Shown: positions 34,196-47,462, numbered from the stretch's first letter. The stretch is 64,000 nt of DNA from Hevea brasiliensis (GCF_030052815.1 NC_079495.1:35689974-35753973); one strand, 5' to 3'. Notes: generated by a model from the sequence alone, not told the origin. Made by a program: numbers and translations.

Positions 34196-37100
34196 TACTG
34201 CTAAAACAATACCCTATTGGCATGCCAAACTATCCAAACCAATCTTGTTAGGTATACTAGGGCATTTGATAATTTAAAATTCTTTAATATATTGTGCTTT
34301 ATGACTTCATTATTTCATGATAAATTTCAATCATAATTCATACATTCATTTGATCATTTATATGATCACAATTCACATCAATTATCCTTTTATACCATTG
34401 TACTCAAAATACTTTTCCTCTTTACAATAATGAGAACTAATGTCTCATTCATACATTAGTATGGTTTATTTATCCATTCATTATGTTATTCATATTGATC
34501 ACAATTCTAAACAATGGTTCACACGTACCATTGTATTCAAAACATTTTTCCTTTCTCATTTATACATTCAAGAATCTACTTATGTAATTACAAATTTTAT
34601 ATTTCAAGTTGAGTTACTAATATTTTATGAAATCCATTTGTGATGGGCATATATGCCCTAACTATCTATTCACATCAATTAGGTGACTTATTTTTCATGT
34701 TTCAAGTAATCCATGAATATTTCATGGATTTCAAATTTATGGCCTAAATTTCTTTTTAACAATTTTGACTAGGATGCATAGTCCATATTTGTCATACAAT
34801 TCTAAGCATTTAAGCTTAGAATTGGTTCTAGGTCTTCATCTTAATTTACTAATCATTTTGATTACTATTCACCTTACTAGTCAACCAAAATGTTGACCTT
34901 TTTATACTTAATGAATATATTAATTCTTATTACACCAAGATCCCACATTTTGAGTTTTACATTTGCTAGTATTAATTGCCAATTGCAATTTAAAGTCCCC
35001 TAGATGCATTTCTAATTTCAAATTTTGAATTTCAAGTTTTGGTGTCACTATTCATTTCATTAGTCAACTAAAATGTTGACTTTTGCATAAACAATAGGTA
35101 CATTGGTTTTAATACTCCCAACATACCACATTTTATATTCAAAACTTGTTGGTTTTGGTCACTTTCTCAAAGCTTAGGTCATTTTGGCAAAATTGCCAAT
35201 TTTTGGTTTTGGTGTCACTATTCACCTCATTGGTCAACAACATGTTGACTTTTGGTTAGAAAATAGGTGTATTGGTCTTAACACCTCAAACATACCACAT
35301 TTTGTATTTCAAACTTGTTGGTATTGGTTGCCAATACCATTTTTAAGCTTAATGCTAATTGAGCAAAATTTTCGGTTTTCATGCTTCATCTTTACTGTTC
35401 CATTTGTTATTTTTACAGTGGGAATTTGAGGAAATGGTAAACATGAAAGTTGTTCCTTATTTTGTCTAGTTGAATTTCATTTTTTGAATCACTCCATTTG
35501 GAGTTTTGTAGCTCAAGTTATGGCTAAAATAAGTTTACTGTTCACGTGCACTGTTCATGCTGCACTTTTGGGTTTTGGCAGATTTTGGTCCAACTTTGGT
35601 CAGTAATTTTATCAAGTTAAGTTCATAAGTTGGTCTAACTTTCTTCATATGAAATGTTCTACTATGCCTTAGGTTTCCATCGGTTCAAGAATCGCCTAAA
35701 TCCGAGTTTTCTAGAGAGAGTTATAGTCCTCCAAACATTGCTGCTCAAATGAAAATCTGCAGAGTTGCAGGTTTGAACAGTAACTGTGACTGCCATTTGG
35801 GTTAGGTTCTGGTCATAATTTGGGGTAGGTTTCTTCATGAAAGTTGTTTGTCTATGTCTTAGCTTATTTCTGTACAAATTTCAGGTCAATTGACCAAATC
35901 TACAGTGAGTTATGGCCAAATGAACAGTTACTATTCATTTGGTCATTTCTGCAGGTGCTGTTGCAGGGGATCCGGATTGGGGCCAAGTTTTGGTCCTCTT
36001 GCTTTGGTCTTTTGGGCATGGTTTCTTCAGCAAAAATGTGTCATTATAAGCCTAGTTTCATGTCCAATTGGCCAAACATCAATTGGACCTACACAGCCAA
36101 AGTTATGGCTGTGCAAGTGGACTGAATTTTCAGTCCCTCTGCTGCACTAACAAGGCAGCCTACACATTCACTTGGCTATACTATTTTTCAGTCCAATTCA
36201 TGGTCAACATACCTAAAATGGTCATTAATTGACCCTTATAATGTTCTTTCACAATTCCATAAGCTAAATCCAAGTTTCATTTCTCAAAACCCTAATGTCC
36301 AATTTAAATTATCCATAAACCTCAATTAGCACACTAATTCAACATCCATGCATATTCATACCTTAAACATCATTTCTATCCATTCTAAATTCATTAAAAC
36401 AATCAACCTCATCCTTCCTTAGGGCTGCCAAAATTTAAAGATGCCCTAACACATATAACTTACTTCAAACTCTTACAATTTCTTAACTTAAAATGATGCT
36501 TTAACAAGGATTAAAGGAGTGTGAGTGAAAGGATAGCACTAACCTCACTTTAACCTCTTGTAGGGCAGATTTCTTCAAGCTAAAACTTCACTTTCCTTCT
36601 TCTTCTTGGCTGCCAAAAGCTTCCCCAAGTGATATGGTCAAGGTTTAATGAAAGGGGTTAGGTTTTAGTAGTGGAAACAAGAGAGAAATGAAGCTTAAAG
36701 GAGCTTTAATGGTGGAACCTCTTCTCTCTCTCTCTCAACGTTTTTTAGGCTGCCCAAGGTTGAAGATGCAGATTGGTTTTTCATATTTTTGGTCTCTTTT
36801 ATCTCTTTTAATAAGTTTAACAAATTGTGATTGGTGGAGAAAATTTAAATGACATCATATGATGTCATAATTAGCATTTTCTTTCATTTTCTTTTCTTCT
36901 CTTCTCTACTCATTTCCAATTCAATTTCTAGTAATGTTTATTCATATTTTATGTCATATTAATTATTTACTCAACTGGACAAGTCGGCCAAAAATCACCT
37001 CGGAAGGCGAAATGACCAAAATGCCCTCCGTTTGGCTTAACCGGTCTAAATCGTCTGTACCGATTGAAAAATTTTTCTAGATATTTTCTTGGCATTCTAA

Positions 37101-37403
37101 TGCCATAGGAACCTCAATGACCCTTCTCTGGAGTCCCAAAAATTATTTTATAATTTTTCCCCCGGGTCTAGGGCTCCTCGTTGCGAGAACCGCAACTTAC
37201 CTCTGGTTACCCATCGCTTGGGCACCTATCATTTGACTTAGTTGCATTTTATTTCTAAAATTTTTCTAAATTTTTCTTATTAATATTTGAGTTAATTATG
37301 GTTCCTTGCTTTAGTTTAAATATTTTTCCGGACGTTCTAGCTGTCAGACACCTGGCCATCGAATAAAGAGAATGTACGGAGTTGCTACCGGGAGGGTGTT
37401 ACA

Positions 37404-37758
37404 ACTCTTCCCCTCTAATTTAAATTTCGTCCTCGAAATTTACCCAATGTAAATAGCCAAGGAGCTAATACCTCTTTATTTCTTCACCTTTCCGTGTTAT
37501 CCTACTTCACTTTCTCCTTAGTCTCAATCCTATCCTCAAACAGTTATGTACTTATCCTTTTTCATCTTAAATACAGTCTCCTTCTCATCTCCATTCACTA
37601 TCTCATTGTCTCTTCACTCTCTTATTCCATACCTTAACCTAAAATAAACAAGAAATACAGATCTGCAATAGTGTCACCTCGACTCTTATGAATGCAATGC
37701 ATGATATGCAATCTATCTAGGTCCAGAAACGCCTAAACCGCGCTCTGATACCACTAAA
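37404..37758 (-). other. Gypsy-B interior: PPT, leader and PBS only
   Basis: On the minus strand the primer-binding site TGGTATCAGAGC is at 37742-37753. The leader that follows resembles Gypsy-A 4490-4570, including CATTCATAAGAGTCGAGGTG. An ATG near 37632 is followed within one codon by a stop. The rest is purine-rich, non-coding sequence ending in TTTCGAGGACGAAATTT and a polypurine tract (37404-37420). No coding capacity remains. Confidence 0.88.
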
Positions 37759-40700
37759 TGTGACACCCCTTACCCGACTACAGTGTAGCCGAGCAAGTTA
37801 TGCCACTCAGTGTGCCGAGCACTCTATTTTATCTTAATTCATTTTTATTCTTCCTTTTGAATATAACTTGTGAAATATAATTTATTTAAGCCATTTATCG
37901 AAATTATAATTTATTTAAGGTTCCGAAAATTTTAAAGAAAATCCGGCGGAGTACCGGCTAAAAATGGAGAAAACAGTTCTTCGGAACCTGTGAAAAACAC
38001 TTCCAATATTCATATATTCGTATTCAATTACTCTCAAACTCCAATAATCATCATCTCAACATTTGTCAACCATTCATTTCTCAATTTCAATTTTCAATCA
38101 TTCATCTCATTTGATAGTTATGTAACAATCACATATCAATATTCACTTTTTCATTTACAAACACAAATTTGCATTATTTACATGAAAATCAAAATACATT
38201 ACATAAGTTTCATTACATATGAGAAAATCAAAATTTATTACAGAATGCCAAAATGACACCTAGTGTCCTACCAATGCACCGCAGGTTAAGGTGACACGGA
38301 CACTATGCGTAATCGTGAATCGCCTTTACCGAATCTGTGGTCTACTGGGCCCTCCGTCCAAATCTTCAGCACCTACGCGTTGCAAAAGCGACGCGCTAAG
38401 CATAAAGCTTAGTGGTGCAAATAATACAAGAAAATATAATATGCAAATAAAAATAATAATTTCCTTGCTATTGTGTTCATAAGAAATGAATAATTACTAA
38501 CTTATTGTTTAGTCGAAGGCTAATCATGTTTTATGATATTAACTTCTTCATGCATTTCGTTAATTATTTTCTTCATGATCTTGAGCTTCTTTGTATTTTT
38601 GTAATCATTCCTGATTTTTAATTTTCGTATTTTCTTTAATAATCAGTTCAATCACAGTTATACTTTTCCATGCCCAAGTAACCTATACTGGATGACTGGA
38701 CTGGATAACGGGTCGTTGGCACTGGACACCGCGGTGCCTCGGGCCGTCATACCATGGGACGCAGAACGTCAACCATGTATGCATCGAGATGGCTAAAAAG
38801 CCATGATATCACATAATCGGGCATAAAAGCCATGCATACGGGCATAAAAGCCATGAATACGGGCATAAAGCCATGAATACAGGCATAAAGCCTTTCGCAG
38901 TACTGCTAAAACAATACCCTATTGGCATGCCAAACTATCCAAACCAATCTTGTTAGGTATACTAGGGCATTTGATAATTTAAAATTCTTTAATATATTGT
39001 GCTTTATGACTTCATTATTTCATGATAAATTTCAATCATAATTCATACATTCATTTGATCATTTATATGATCACAATTCACATCAATTATCCTTTTATAC
39101 CATTGTACTCAAAATACTTTTCCTCTTTACAATAATGAGAACTAATGTCTCATTCATACATTAGTATGGTTTATTTATCCATTCATTATGTTATTCATAT
39201 TGATCACAATTCTAAACAATGGTTCACACGTACCATTGTATTCAAAATATTTTTCCTTTCTCATTTATACATTCAAGAATCTACTTATGTAATTACAAAT
39301 TTTATATTTCAAGTTGAGTTACTAATATTTTATGAAATCCATTTGTGATGGGCATATATGCCCTAACTATCTATTCACATCAATTAGGTGACTTATTTTT
39401 CATGTTTCAAGTAATCCATGAATATTTCATGGATTTCAAATTTATGGCCTAAATTTCTTTTTAACAATTTTGACTAGGATGCATAGTCCATATTTGTCAT
39501 ACAATTCTAAGCATTTAAGCTTAGAATTGGTTCTAGGTCTTCATCTTAATTTACTAATCATTTTGATTACTATTCACCTTACTAGTCAACCAAAATGTTG
39601 ACCTTTATATACTTAATGAATATATTAATTCTTATAACACAAAGATACCACATTTTGAGTATTACATTAGAGAGTATTAATTGCCAATTGCAATTTAAAG
39701 TCCCTAGATGCATTTCTAATTTCAAATTTTGAATTTCAAGTTTTGGTGTCACTATTCATTTCATTAGTCAACTAAAATGTTGACTTTTGCATAAACAATA
39801 GGTACATTGGTTTTAATACTCCCAACATACCACATTTTGTATTCAAAACTTGTTGGTTTTGGTCACTTTCTCAAAGCTTAGGTCATTTTGGCAAAATTGC
39901 CAATTTTTGGTTTTAGTGTCACTATTCACCTCATTGGTCAACAAAAATGTTGACTTTTGGATAGAAAATAGGTGTATTGGTCTTAACACCTCAAACATAC
40001 CACATTTTGTATTTCAAACTTGTTGGTATTGGTTGCCAATACCATTTTTAAGCTTAATGCTAATTGAGCAAAATTTTCGGTTTTCATGCTTCATCTTTAC
40101 TGTTCCATTTGTTATTTTTACAGTGGGAATTTGAGGAAATGGTAAACATGAAAGTTGTTCCTTATTTTGTCTAGTTGAATTTCATTTTTTGAATCACTCC
40201 ATTTGGAGTTTTGTAGCTCAAGTTATGGCTAAAATAAGTTTACTGTTCACGTGCACTGTTCATGCTGCACTTTTGGGTTTTGGCAGATTTTGGTCCAACT
40301 TTGGTCAGTAATTTTATCAAGTTAAGTTCATAAGTTGGTCTAACTTTCTTCATATGAAATGTTCTACTATGCCTTAGGTTTCCATCGGTTCAAGAATCGC
40401 CTAAATCCGAGTTTTCTAGAGAGAGTTATAGTCCTCCAAACATTGCTGCTCAAATGAAAATCTGCAGAGTTGCAGGTGTGAACAAGAATCGTGACTGCCA
40501 TTTGGGTTAGGTTCTGGTCATAATTTGGGGTAGGTTTCTTCATGAAAGTTGTTTGTCTATGTCTTAGCTTATTTCTGTACAAATTTCAGGTCAATTGACC
40601 AAATCTACAGTGAGTTATGGCCAAATGAACAGTTACTGTTCATTTGGTCATTTCTGCAGGTGCTGTTGCAGGGGATCCGGATTGGGGCCAAGTTTTGGTC

Positions 40701-42116
40701 CTCTTGCTTTGGTCTTTTGGGCATGGTTTCTTCAGCAAAAATGTGTCATTATAAGCCTAGTTTCATGTCCAATTGGCCAAACATCAATTGGACCTACACA
40801 GCCAAAGTTATGGCTGTGCAAGTGGACTGAATTTTTAGTCCCTCTGCTGCACTAACAAGGCAGCCTACACATTCACTTGGCTATACTATTTTTCAGTCCA
40901 ATTCATGGTCAACATACCTAAAATGGTCACTAATTGACCCTTATAATGTTCTTTCACAATTCCATAAGCTAAATCCAAGTTTCACTTCTCAAAACCCTAA
41001 TGTCCAATTTAAATTATCCATAAACCTCAATTAGCACACTAATTCAACATCTATGCATATTCATACCTTAAACATCATTTCTATCCATTCTAAATTCATT
41101 AAAACAATCAACATCATCCTTCCTTAGGGCTGCCAAAAATTAAAGATGCCCTAGCACATATAACTTACTTCAAACTCTTACAATTTCTTAACTTAAAATG
41201 ATGCTTTAACAAGGATTAAAGGAGTGTGAGTGAAAGGATAGCACTAACCTCACTTTAACCTCTTGTAGGGCAGATTTCTTCAAGCTAAAACTTCACTTTC
41301 CTTCTTCTTCTTGGCTGCCAAAAGCTTCCCCAAGTGATATGGTCAAGGTTTAATGAAAGGGGTTAGGGTTTAGTAGTGGAAACAAGAGAGAAATGAAGCT
41401 TAAAGGAGCATTAATGGTGGAACCTCTTCTCTCTCTCTCTCTCAACGTTTTTTTGGCTGCCCAAGGTTGAAGATGCAGATTGGTTTTTCATATTTTTGGT
41501 CTCTTTTATCTCTTTTAATAAGTTTAACAAATTGTGATTGGTGGAGGAAATTTAAATGACATCATATGATGTCATAATTAGCATTTTCTTTCATTTTCTT
41601 TTCTTCTCTTCTCTACTCATTTTCAATTCAATTTCTAGTAATGTTTATTCATATTTTATGTCATATTAATTATTTACTCAACTGGACAAGTCGGCCAAAA
41701 ATCACCTCGGAAGGCGAAATGACCAAAATGCCCTCCGTTTGGCTTAACAGGTCTAAATCGTCTGTACCGATTGAAAATTTTTTCTAGATATTTTCTTGGC
41801 ATTCTAATGCCATAGGAACCTCAATGACCCTTCTCTGGAGTCCCAAAAATTATTTTATAATTTTTCCCCCGGGTCTAGGGCTCCTCGTTGCGAGAACCGC
41901 AACTTACCTCTGGTTACCCATCGCTTGGGCACCGGCTCATTTGACTTAGTTGCATTTTATTTCTAAAATTTTTTCTAAATTTTTCTTATTAATATTTGAG
42001 TTAATTATGGTTCCTTGCTTTAGTTTAAATATTTTTCCGGACGTTCTAGCTGTCCGGACCGACACCGGTCATCGGAATAGTAGAATGTACGAAGTTGCTA
42101 CCAGGAGGGTGTTACA
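37759..42116 (-). mobile_element. Gypsy-B 5' LTR (4358 bp)
   Basis: Collinear copy of 33055-37403. The hairpin is conserved (38396-38412), as is the 22-bp array (about 38790-38900) and the conserved block (41865-41955). Near its outer end it reads AGCTGTCCGGACCGACACCGG, whereas the 3' LTR is altered there. On the minus strand it would drive transcription toward 37758. Confidence 0.9.
38396..38412 (-). promoter_or_regulatory. LTR hairpin at predicted RNA start (Gypsy-B 5' LTR)
   Basis: The CTAAGC/GCTTAG stem is identical to the one in the 3' LTR, with the same flanking second stem. Confidence 0.62.
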
Positions 42117-42734
42117 AAGCAAGTATGTCCCTTTTGTCCTAAAATAGGGTAACCGTGACACCGGATAGGTACTATCTAATTAGATGGTCCTACCTTCAAG
42201 GATGGCTTATTATAGGCTCCGACCAATATGACGGTTTAGCTCAAGCTCTAATTTTCTAAAGCCACAAGTCCCCAAATCATCTCTACTGTAAACAGTAGAG
42301 CCTCATTTCACCATTATGATAATAACGGAAAAAATCCACGAGTATCACAATAAGTGAAACAAGTTCTAATCTGAGCAAAAGTCTTCACGGATACTAACAG
42401 GATAAAAACCCACAGGTACCGTCACATGACCCCCTCCTACTTTCTACAGGTTAAGAGAGCCCAGGTATAGGGCTAAAGTGTGTGAGGACATTGTGTAGGT
42501 GATCAGTGTGTGAAGGGACATATTTACCTCTTCCTTATTCAAGGGAATTTAGGTGAAGACTACTACAATAAATGAAACAATCAATACAAACAAAATAGTT
42601 AGAGAGAATAGTAATAAATAAAATATTAAAACTTCTAATTCTATAAGTCAACCCCCATAATTATCGATTTATAAGAGCACAGGATTAAATTTGCTCTTTG
42701 GACTTCTAAACCAGGGTTATCTTGGTCTTCTTAC
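42117..42734 (-). other. Tat element leader
   Basis: Non-coding sequence between the Tat primer-binding site and the Gypsy-B insertion. It is the 5' untranslated region leading to the ORF at 32831. No frame, repeat or RNA gene is supported; the rest of the leader is at 32832-33054. Confidence 0.65.
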
Positions 42735-42749
42735 CCAGTGGAGTCGCCA
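42735..42749 (-). other. Tat primer-binding site
   Basis: The minus strand reads TGGCGACTCCACTGG, starting three bases after the LTR end (42753). This type of site, complementary to an arginine tRNA 3' end in Ogre-type elements, differs from the Met-tRNA site used by every other element in the window. The tRNA assignment is from family knowledge. Confidence 0.75.
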
Positions 42750-43261
42750 AGCTGTCGCAATGACTTTGCGGTCATCGGACGATTCTTCACCGAAGTAAAA
42801 AAAGTGAGGAGTCTCCATTTTAATTTTAAGGGAAATTAAAGGAAACTATTACTGAAAACAAAAACCACTTCCGAAACAAAAGATTCTAGGTTTGGAGTCC
42901 GTTCACGGGTGGAGAAGGTGTTAGGCACCCCACCTCGTCTTTTAACGAGGGTTAGCAAATTTAATGATGTGCTCTTAATTACTTACAATTGATAATTTGG
43001 GGGTTTTGGAGTTACGATATTGGTCCTTTTTATTGACAAAAGGAGCATTCAATATCTCACTATTTTGGGTTTCCCAAGAACACGGGTACATGGGATGGCC
43101 CCATGGTGAATTGGCGTTTTGTTTATTTGGTTTGTTGTATATCTTATCTAATTTTTGAGCTTTGAATTTGGGATGCTAATTTTAAAGAGATGTCATTTGA
43201 GTTCCTAAAGATTCGTAATGAATGAGGAAGATTCTCGGCTCATATGTTATGTACCTCAGTA

Positions 43262-43824
43262 TTTAAATATTAAAATTTTGATTGAAAAGATTTTGGGAAA
43301 GGACTCTCTCCCAATCTCTTAAAATATTCTTATTAGAATTTTGGCTAAAAGAATTCAGGTAAGGACTTTCTCTCGATCTCTTAAGATGTGTATATTAGAA
43401 TTTTTGCTAAGAGGATTCGGGTAAGGACTCTCTCCTGATCTCTTAAGATGTGTATATTGGAATTTTTTTTAAGAGCATTTGGGTAAGGATTCTCTCCCGA
43501 TCTCTTAAGATGTGTATATTAGAATTTTTGTTAAGAGGATTCGGGTAAGGACCCTCTCTTGATCTCTTAAGATGTGTATAGTAAAATTTTTGCTAAAAGG
43601 ATTTGAGTAAGGACTCTCTCCTGATCTCTTAAGATGTGTATATTAGAGTTTTAGCTAAGAGAATTCGGGCAATGACTCTCTCTCGATCTCTTAAGATGTT
43701 TTATTAGAGTTTTAGCTAAGAGAATTCGGGTACGGACCCTCTCCTGATCTCTTAAGATGTTTTTTATTAGAGTTTGAGCTAAGAAAATTCGGGTAAGGAC
43801 TCTTTCCTTATCTCTTCTTACTCG
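43262..43824 (-). repeat. Nine tandem 61-bp repeats in Tat LTR
   Basis: The units run TTAGAATTTTTGCTAAGAGG, then ATTCGGGTAAGGACTCTCTC, then TGATCTCTTAAGATGTGTATA, with 61-63 bp spacing. The middle copies are best conserved; the first and last are worn. Runs such as GATCTCTT also recur outside the array in this LTR. Confidence 0.88.
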
Positions 43825-44719
43825 CCAAAAAATGAATTTTAAAAGGTCTCGGTAATGAGACCGAACTTGTTTGACCCTATTAGATATGAGAGCACCACTC
43901 ACATCACCTTTTGCTTTCCATATTATCCCACTTTTAATTCCTGATCTCATGCTTTATTTACTGAACTTTCCTTAGCTTTTTACGACTCCTCATTTGGAGT
44001 CTTCTAGACATTTTATTTCAAAGGTTTCCCGTCTGAGCTTGATCCCAAATCCCGATCTCATTTCTGTTTTCCAAAGCTAGCTTTAGTGGCTAACCTCTCA
44101 ATTTGTTTACCCTATTCCTAATCATTTTTATCCTAATCAGGAATCTCTGCATTTTCTTCTCCCATTCATACTCCTTACGTTACTCACAAAACATCAGTAT
44201 CCTAAAATTTTTACACGAAATAACGTAAAGAAATTAAGGACAACTCAAGAATAAAAGGTAAAACTCGTGAATGTAATAAAAGGTAAAATAAGTCTAACTC
44301 GACGTAAACTTATTCTGAAGATTTGTTACCACAAAGAATCTGATGAAGACTATGTCATGAACGTTTGAGAATGATAAGTTGAGCACTTACCTGTAGAAAA
44401 GGTTGAAGCAACGAGTATGCTGGTACTGACATATTCGTGTATCCAAAGCCACCAAAACTGAGACAGTAAGGCAACTTTGAGGGGTTGTAAATGATTGAAA
44501 TGAGATCTTCTTGATAGGCAGTGATTGACTTTCCAAGGTCGTGCGAGGATGTCCAGGGTATGGATTGCAAGCTCTATAGCTTCCGCAGTAAGATCCTTCA
44601 GAAAACTTATTTAAAGTCTCTAGGAACCTTGAGAGTTTTTTTATTGAAAATAAAGCTACTGCAAAATTCTAGGGTTTTTCCTTAATAATCACCACTACCT
44701 CTATAGCATTGCATGTAGG

Positions 44720-44811
44720 TATTTATAAGAGATGGGTACTCAAAACAGAGGGCCAGGATTCCAGCAAGAGGAGTTGGAGGGCCCAGATTTAAAAGGACGT
44801 GATCTGACGTC
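44720..44811 (-). promoter_or_regulatory. Tat LTR core promoter: TATA box with upstream bZIP-type motifs
   Basis: TATAAATA on the minus strand (44720-44727) lies downstream of a GACGTG and TGACGTC pair (44796-44811). TGACG motifs are bound by plant TGA-type bZIP factors and are known in other plant LTR promoters. This call is sequence-based only. Confidence 0.5.
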
Positions 44812-44825
44812 TTAGAATTAAAGAG

Positions 44826-46902
44826 TGAAGGAACAGAAGCGTGAAAAACACAAGTTTATACCATTGAATTCAAAAATTTTCACCTAGGGTCACATGCATC
44901 ATGCAAGATTTATTTTTATCTATTTGATTTCAATGATAAACAACATATTAAAACTCTTTTAATATGTTTTTGGATCTTTATTTGCCATTTAAGATTTTAA
45001 AATTAATCAGATTAATTTTAGAACCCTAGATTAAATCAAGAACGATTACACTAACCTCTTGATGCACTGTAGCGTGTCTGCGCCTTTGAGATTCATCTTC
45101 AGGACACCAGATGTTGTCCCTCTAGCTTATCCACACCAAGAACACCTATGGCAGCCCTTGAACAGCTTCTAAAGCTTTTCTATTAATTAGAAATTCAAGT
45201 TCTGCCTTTTAAGAGATTAAAGATGTAAATAGGACACTAGAAATAATTTCTAGTGTTCTTAATTCAAGAGATTGATGGCTAATCTCTTTGAATTGATGAG
45301 AGATGAAGAAGAATAGATGAAAAGCCTCGAAGTGGCATGAAAAAGGAGAGGAGTGGCTGCTGGTTATTTTTTCTTTTCATAACCACACTTAAATAGCTAG
45401 GTTAACACATTAAACCCTTACCACATGTCACCCTTTGATTAGCTCTAGGTTTAAGTGACCCAATCACATTGTGCCAAGTGTCAAACCTATATTTAATCTT
45501 GATTTTAATCATCTTACATGATTAAAAAACATTTGGCAATTTTATGTGTAATCCCATGTGTCACCATCTCATGGTGCCACGTGTCACACTGTGAAATGAC
45601 CAAAATGCCCCTGTATCTTAATTTTGAGTTCTTAACCCAAAATAATTATTTTTCTTCTTCTAATTAATTTATATCAAATATAAATTAATTAATTAATCTC
45701 TATTAATTAATTTCTCATTAATTAAATTCATATTTAAACACTTTAAATATAAATTTAATTTATACTACACATCCAATAATCTAGATTTGGTTTCAAGTCA
45801 TGCTAGGGACTTTGCAATTTAATTGCAAACCAAACCTATTTAATTAATTAAATCATATTTAAATAGGTGATAACTTGTATATGTGTGTGACTTACTAGGC
45901 TCATCACTAATTGGCAATGAGACATGATATCAACTCTTAATATCATCAGAACTCTTTCTTACCATAAATGATTTCTCTAAATCATTTTATGAACCTCATA
46001 GACCATGGTTAACACCTAGCATAGCATGCCATGGCCACCCAATTAGTAATAAGGTTTACCTTAAATGAACCTATAATCATATGTTACCATGCACTAGAAT
46101 CTCTATTACAAAATCCCAACTCAAAATGGAGTCATGGTTTATGTCAAACTCCATTTGCTATGAATATTATGTTCTCTTTTAATTCCAGTTCTTGATTAAA
46201 AGATTTTCTCATCGAAACTCTTTTACGAATAAATCTATTTGTCTCTGCCAGAACTTGAAATATCAAGAACAATTAAATGAACATAGGATTTTATCTCTAT
46301 TTACTTAGAGGAACAGATTCCATCTTGATCAACACCTACCTCCATATATAACTAGTAGGAGCCAACACATGCCCATATACCCATACATAGTACAAGTATG
46401 AAAGTAGTATCAAACTCAACCTACCTATATACAAGATAACTGTGCTATCTCAGGTCTAAAGATTATATGCACTGATATGATTTATGACAAAACATTGACG
46501 AGAGTAAACTCCATGTGCTTGTCATAAGTGTCACTGGTTCGGCCTACTTATCATTGATAAGTGCCTATCATGTTTGTTATATGGCATGAGACTCACCATT
46601 CCATCTTATTTATATCTCATGTAAATAACTTGGGAACAAATATGAATACAATCTTTCTGGATAAGTCATGTCCTTATTATGAAGTATCCTCGATTGTGAA
46701 CCTATTTATGATACTTTGTGCTAGAAATATTGCCACTCATATTCTTAACAACTTAAGAATAATATTTCTAACAAAATATTAATGTACCTTTTCTATTACA
46801 CATAAATATATTATGTAAATGGAAAAGTGAAAATGCCTTTTATTAATAAAAATATGTACAAGATACATACTAAATGATATGGTCTAGGGCATACTACTAA
46901 CA
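44826..46902 (-). mobile_element. Copia-D 3' LTR (2077 bp)
   Basis: TGAAGGAACAG ... CTAACA on the plus strand, immediately after AAGAG. Same family parts as the Copia-1 LTR. The plus-strand frame 46561-46782 is the antisense frame seen in all copies of this LTR. Confidence 0.93.
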
Positions 46903-46910
46903 ATCTCCCA
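46903..46910 (-). other. Copia-D polypurine tract
   Basis: The minus strand reads TGGGAGAT directly before the LTR start TGTTAG. It lies only a few bases after the gag-pol stop codon (46917-46919). Confidence 0.8.
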
Positions 46911-46916
46911 CTAGCA

Positions 46917-47462
46917 CTAGAGCCATTCATTACAATATCTTAGACCTATCTTCTCAAGATGTTGGTCTAACTGAGTCTGTGACATAGACTTAGTGAATGG
47001 ATCAGCTGGATTTTCAGCTAATGCTATTTTCTGCATGGCTACATCGCCTCACCCAACTATTTCTCTGATAATGTGGTAGCACCTTTCTATGTGTTTGGAT
47101 TTCTGGTGAGACCTTGGTTCCTTAGCCTGTATGACTGCTCCATTATTGTCACAGTGTAGTGGAACTGCTGACTTAATGGAAGGAACTACTGTAAGTTCTG
47201 TCACGAACTTCTTTATCCAAACAGCTTCCTTTGCAGCATTTGATGCAGCAATATACTCAGCCTCTGTAGTGAAATCTGCAGTCATGCTCTGTTTGGAACT
47301 CTTCCAACTGACTGCACCTCCATTGCAAATGAACACATATCCAGAGGCAGACTTTCTATCATCGATATCTGATTGGAAATCAGAATCAGTATAACCATCC
47401 AATTGCAAGTCTCCACCTCCATAAATCAAGAATAAATTCTTGACAGCTATCCAGTGTTCCAA
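46917..47462 (-). pseudogene. Copia-D RNase H and C-terminus
   Basis: Copia RNase H with DLQLDGYTDSDFQSDIDDRK, then SASGYVFICNGGAVSWKSSK, AEYIAAS and KSKHIERCYHIIREIV. An in-frame TGA (47049-47051) interrupts it, after which ALAENPADPFTKSMSQTQL and RYCNEWL lead to the natural stop (46917-46919). At the N-side, AVKN joins directly to LFLIYGGG; relatives have about ten more residues there, so a small in-frame deletion is likely. It is in frame with the RT above. Confidence 0.88.

Larger units (their letters stand above)
33055..37403 (-). mobile_element. Gypsy-B 3' LTR (4349 bp)
   Basis: TGTGACACC ... GTTACA on the plus strand. Features: start hairpin 33693-33709, a 22-bp repeat array 34086-34195, AGTTATGG units near 35523, 35730, 35915 and 36105 (spacing 185-207), a CT run near 36720, and the conserved block 37150-37245. 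Short open frames (33286-33552, 34440-34643, 35184-35429, 35844-36150) are duplicated in the other LTR and match nothing. Confidence 0.9.
33055..42116 (-). mobile_element. Gypsy-B: two 4.35-kb LTRs around a 355-bp interior
   Basis: The 5' LTR (37759-42116) and 3' LTR (33055-37403) enclose only 37404-37758. That interior keeps a primer-binding site, a leader related to Gypsy-A's, an ATG followed at once by a stop, and a polypurine tract. The flanking bases AAACA (33050-33054) and AAGCA (42117-42121) form a 5-bp target duplication with one change. It is inserted just upstream of the Tat ORF. The LTRs look almost identical by eye, with small clusters of differences near 33600/38300, 34060/38780 and at the outer end, so insertion was recent relative to its surroundings. 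It encodes nothing and would need proteins supplied by another element. Confidence 0.9.
42753..44825 (-). mobile_element. Tat 5' LTR, inner segment (R/U5 and promoter)
   Basis: Begins TGTCGCAATGAC on the plus strand next to the primer site and runs to the Copia-D insertion. On the minus strand it holds a TATA box TATAAATA (44720-44727), a TGACGTC motif about 80 bases upstream of it (44805-44811), and nine 61-bp repeats (43262-43824) in the transcribed part. The LTR resumes at 54757. The 43651-43950 and 44355-44570 minus-strand frames are products of the repeats and lack recognisable domains. Confidence 0.75.

Noticed and set aside
35844..36150. Overlapping 93- and 86-residue frames that look like a small gene pair
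   Set aside because: They span the AGTTATGG units of the Gypsy-B LTR and recur at 40549-40855 in the other LTR. No motif or codon bias is visible.
43651..43950. 99-residue minus-strand frame with internal repeats
   Set aside because: It is a translation of the 61-bp LTR repeats, and no start or downstream context supports expression.
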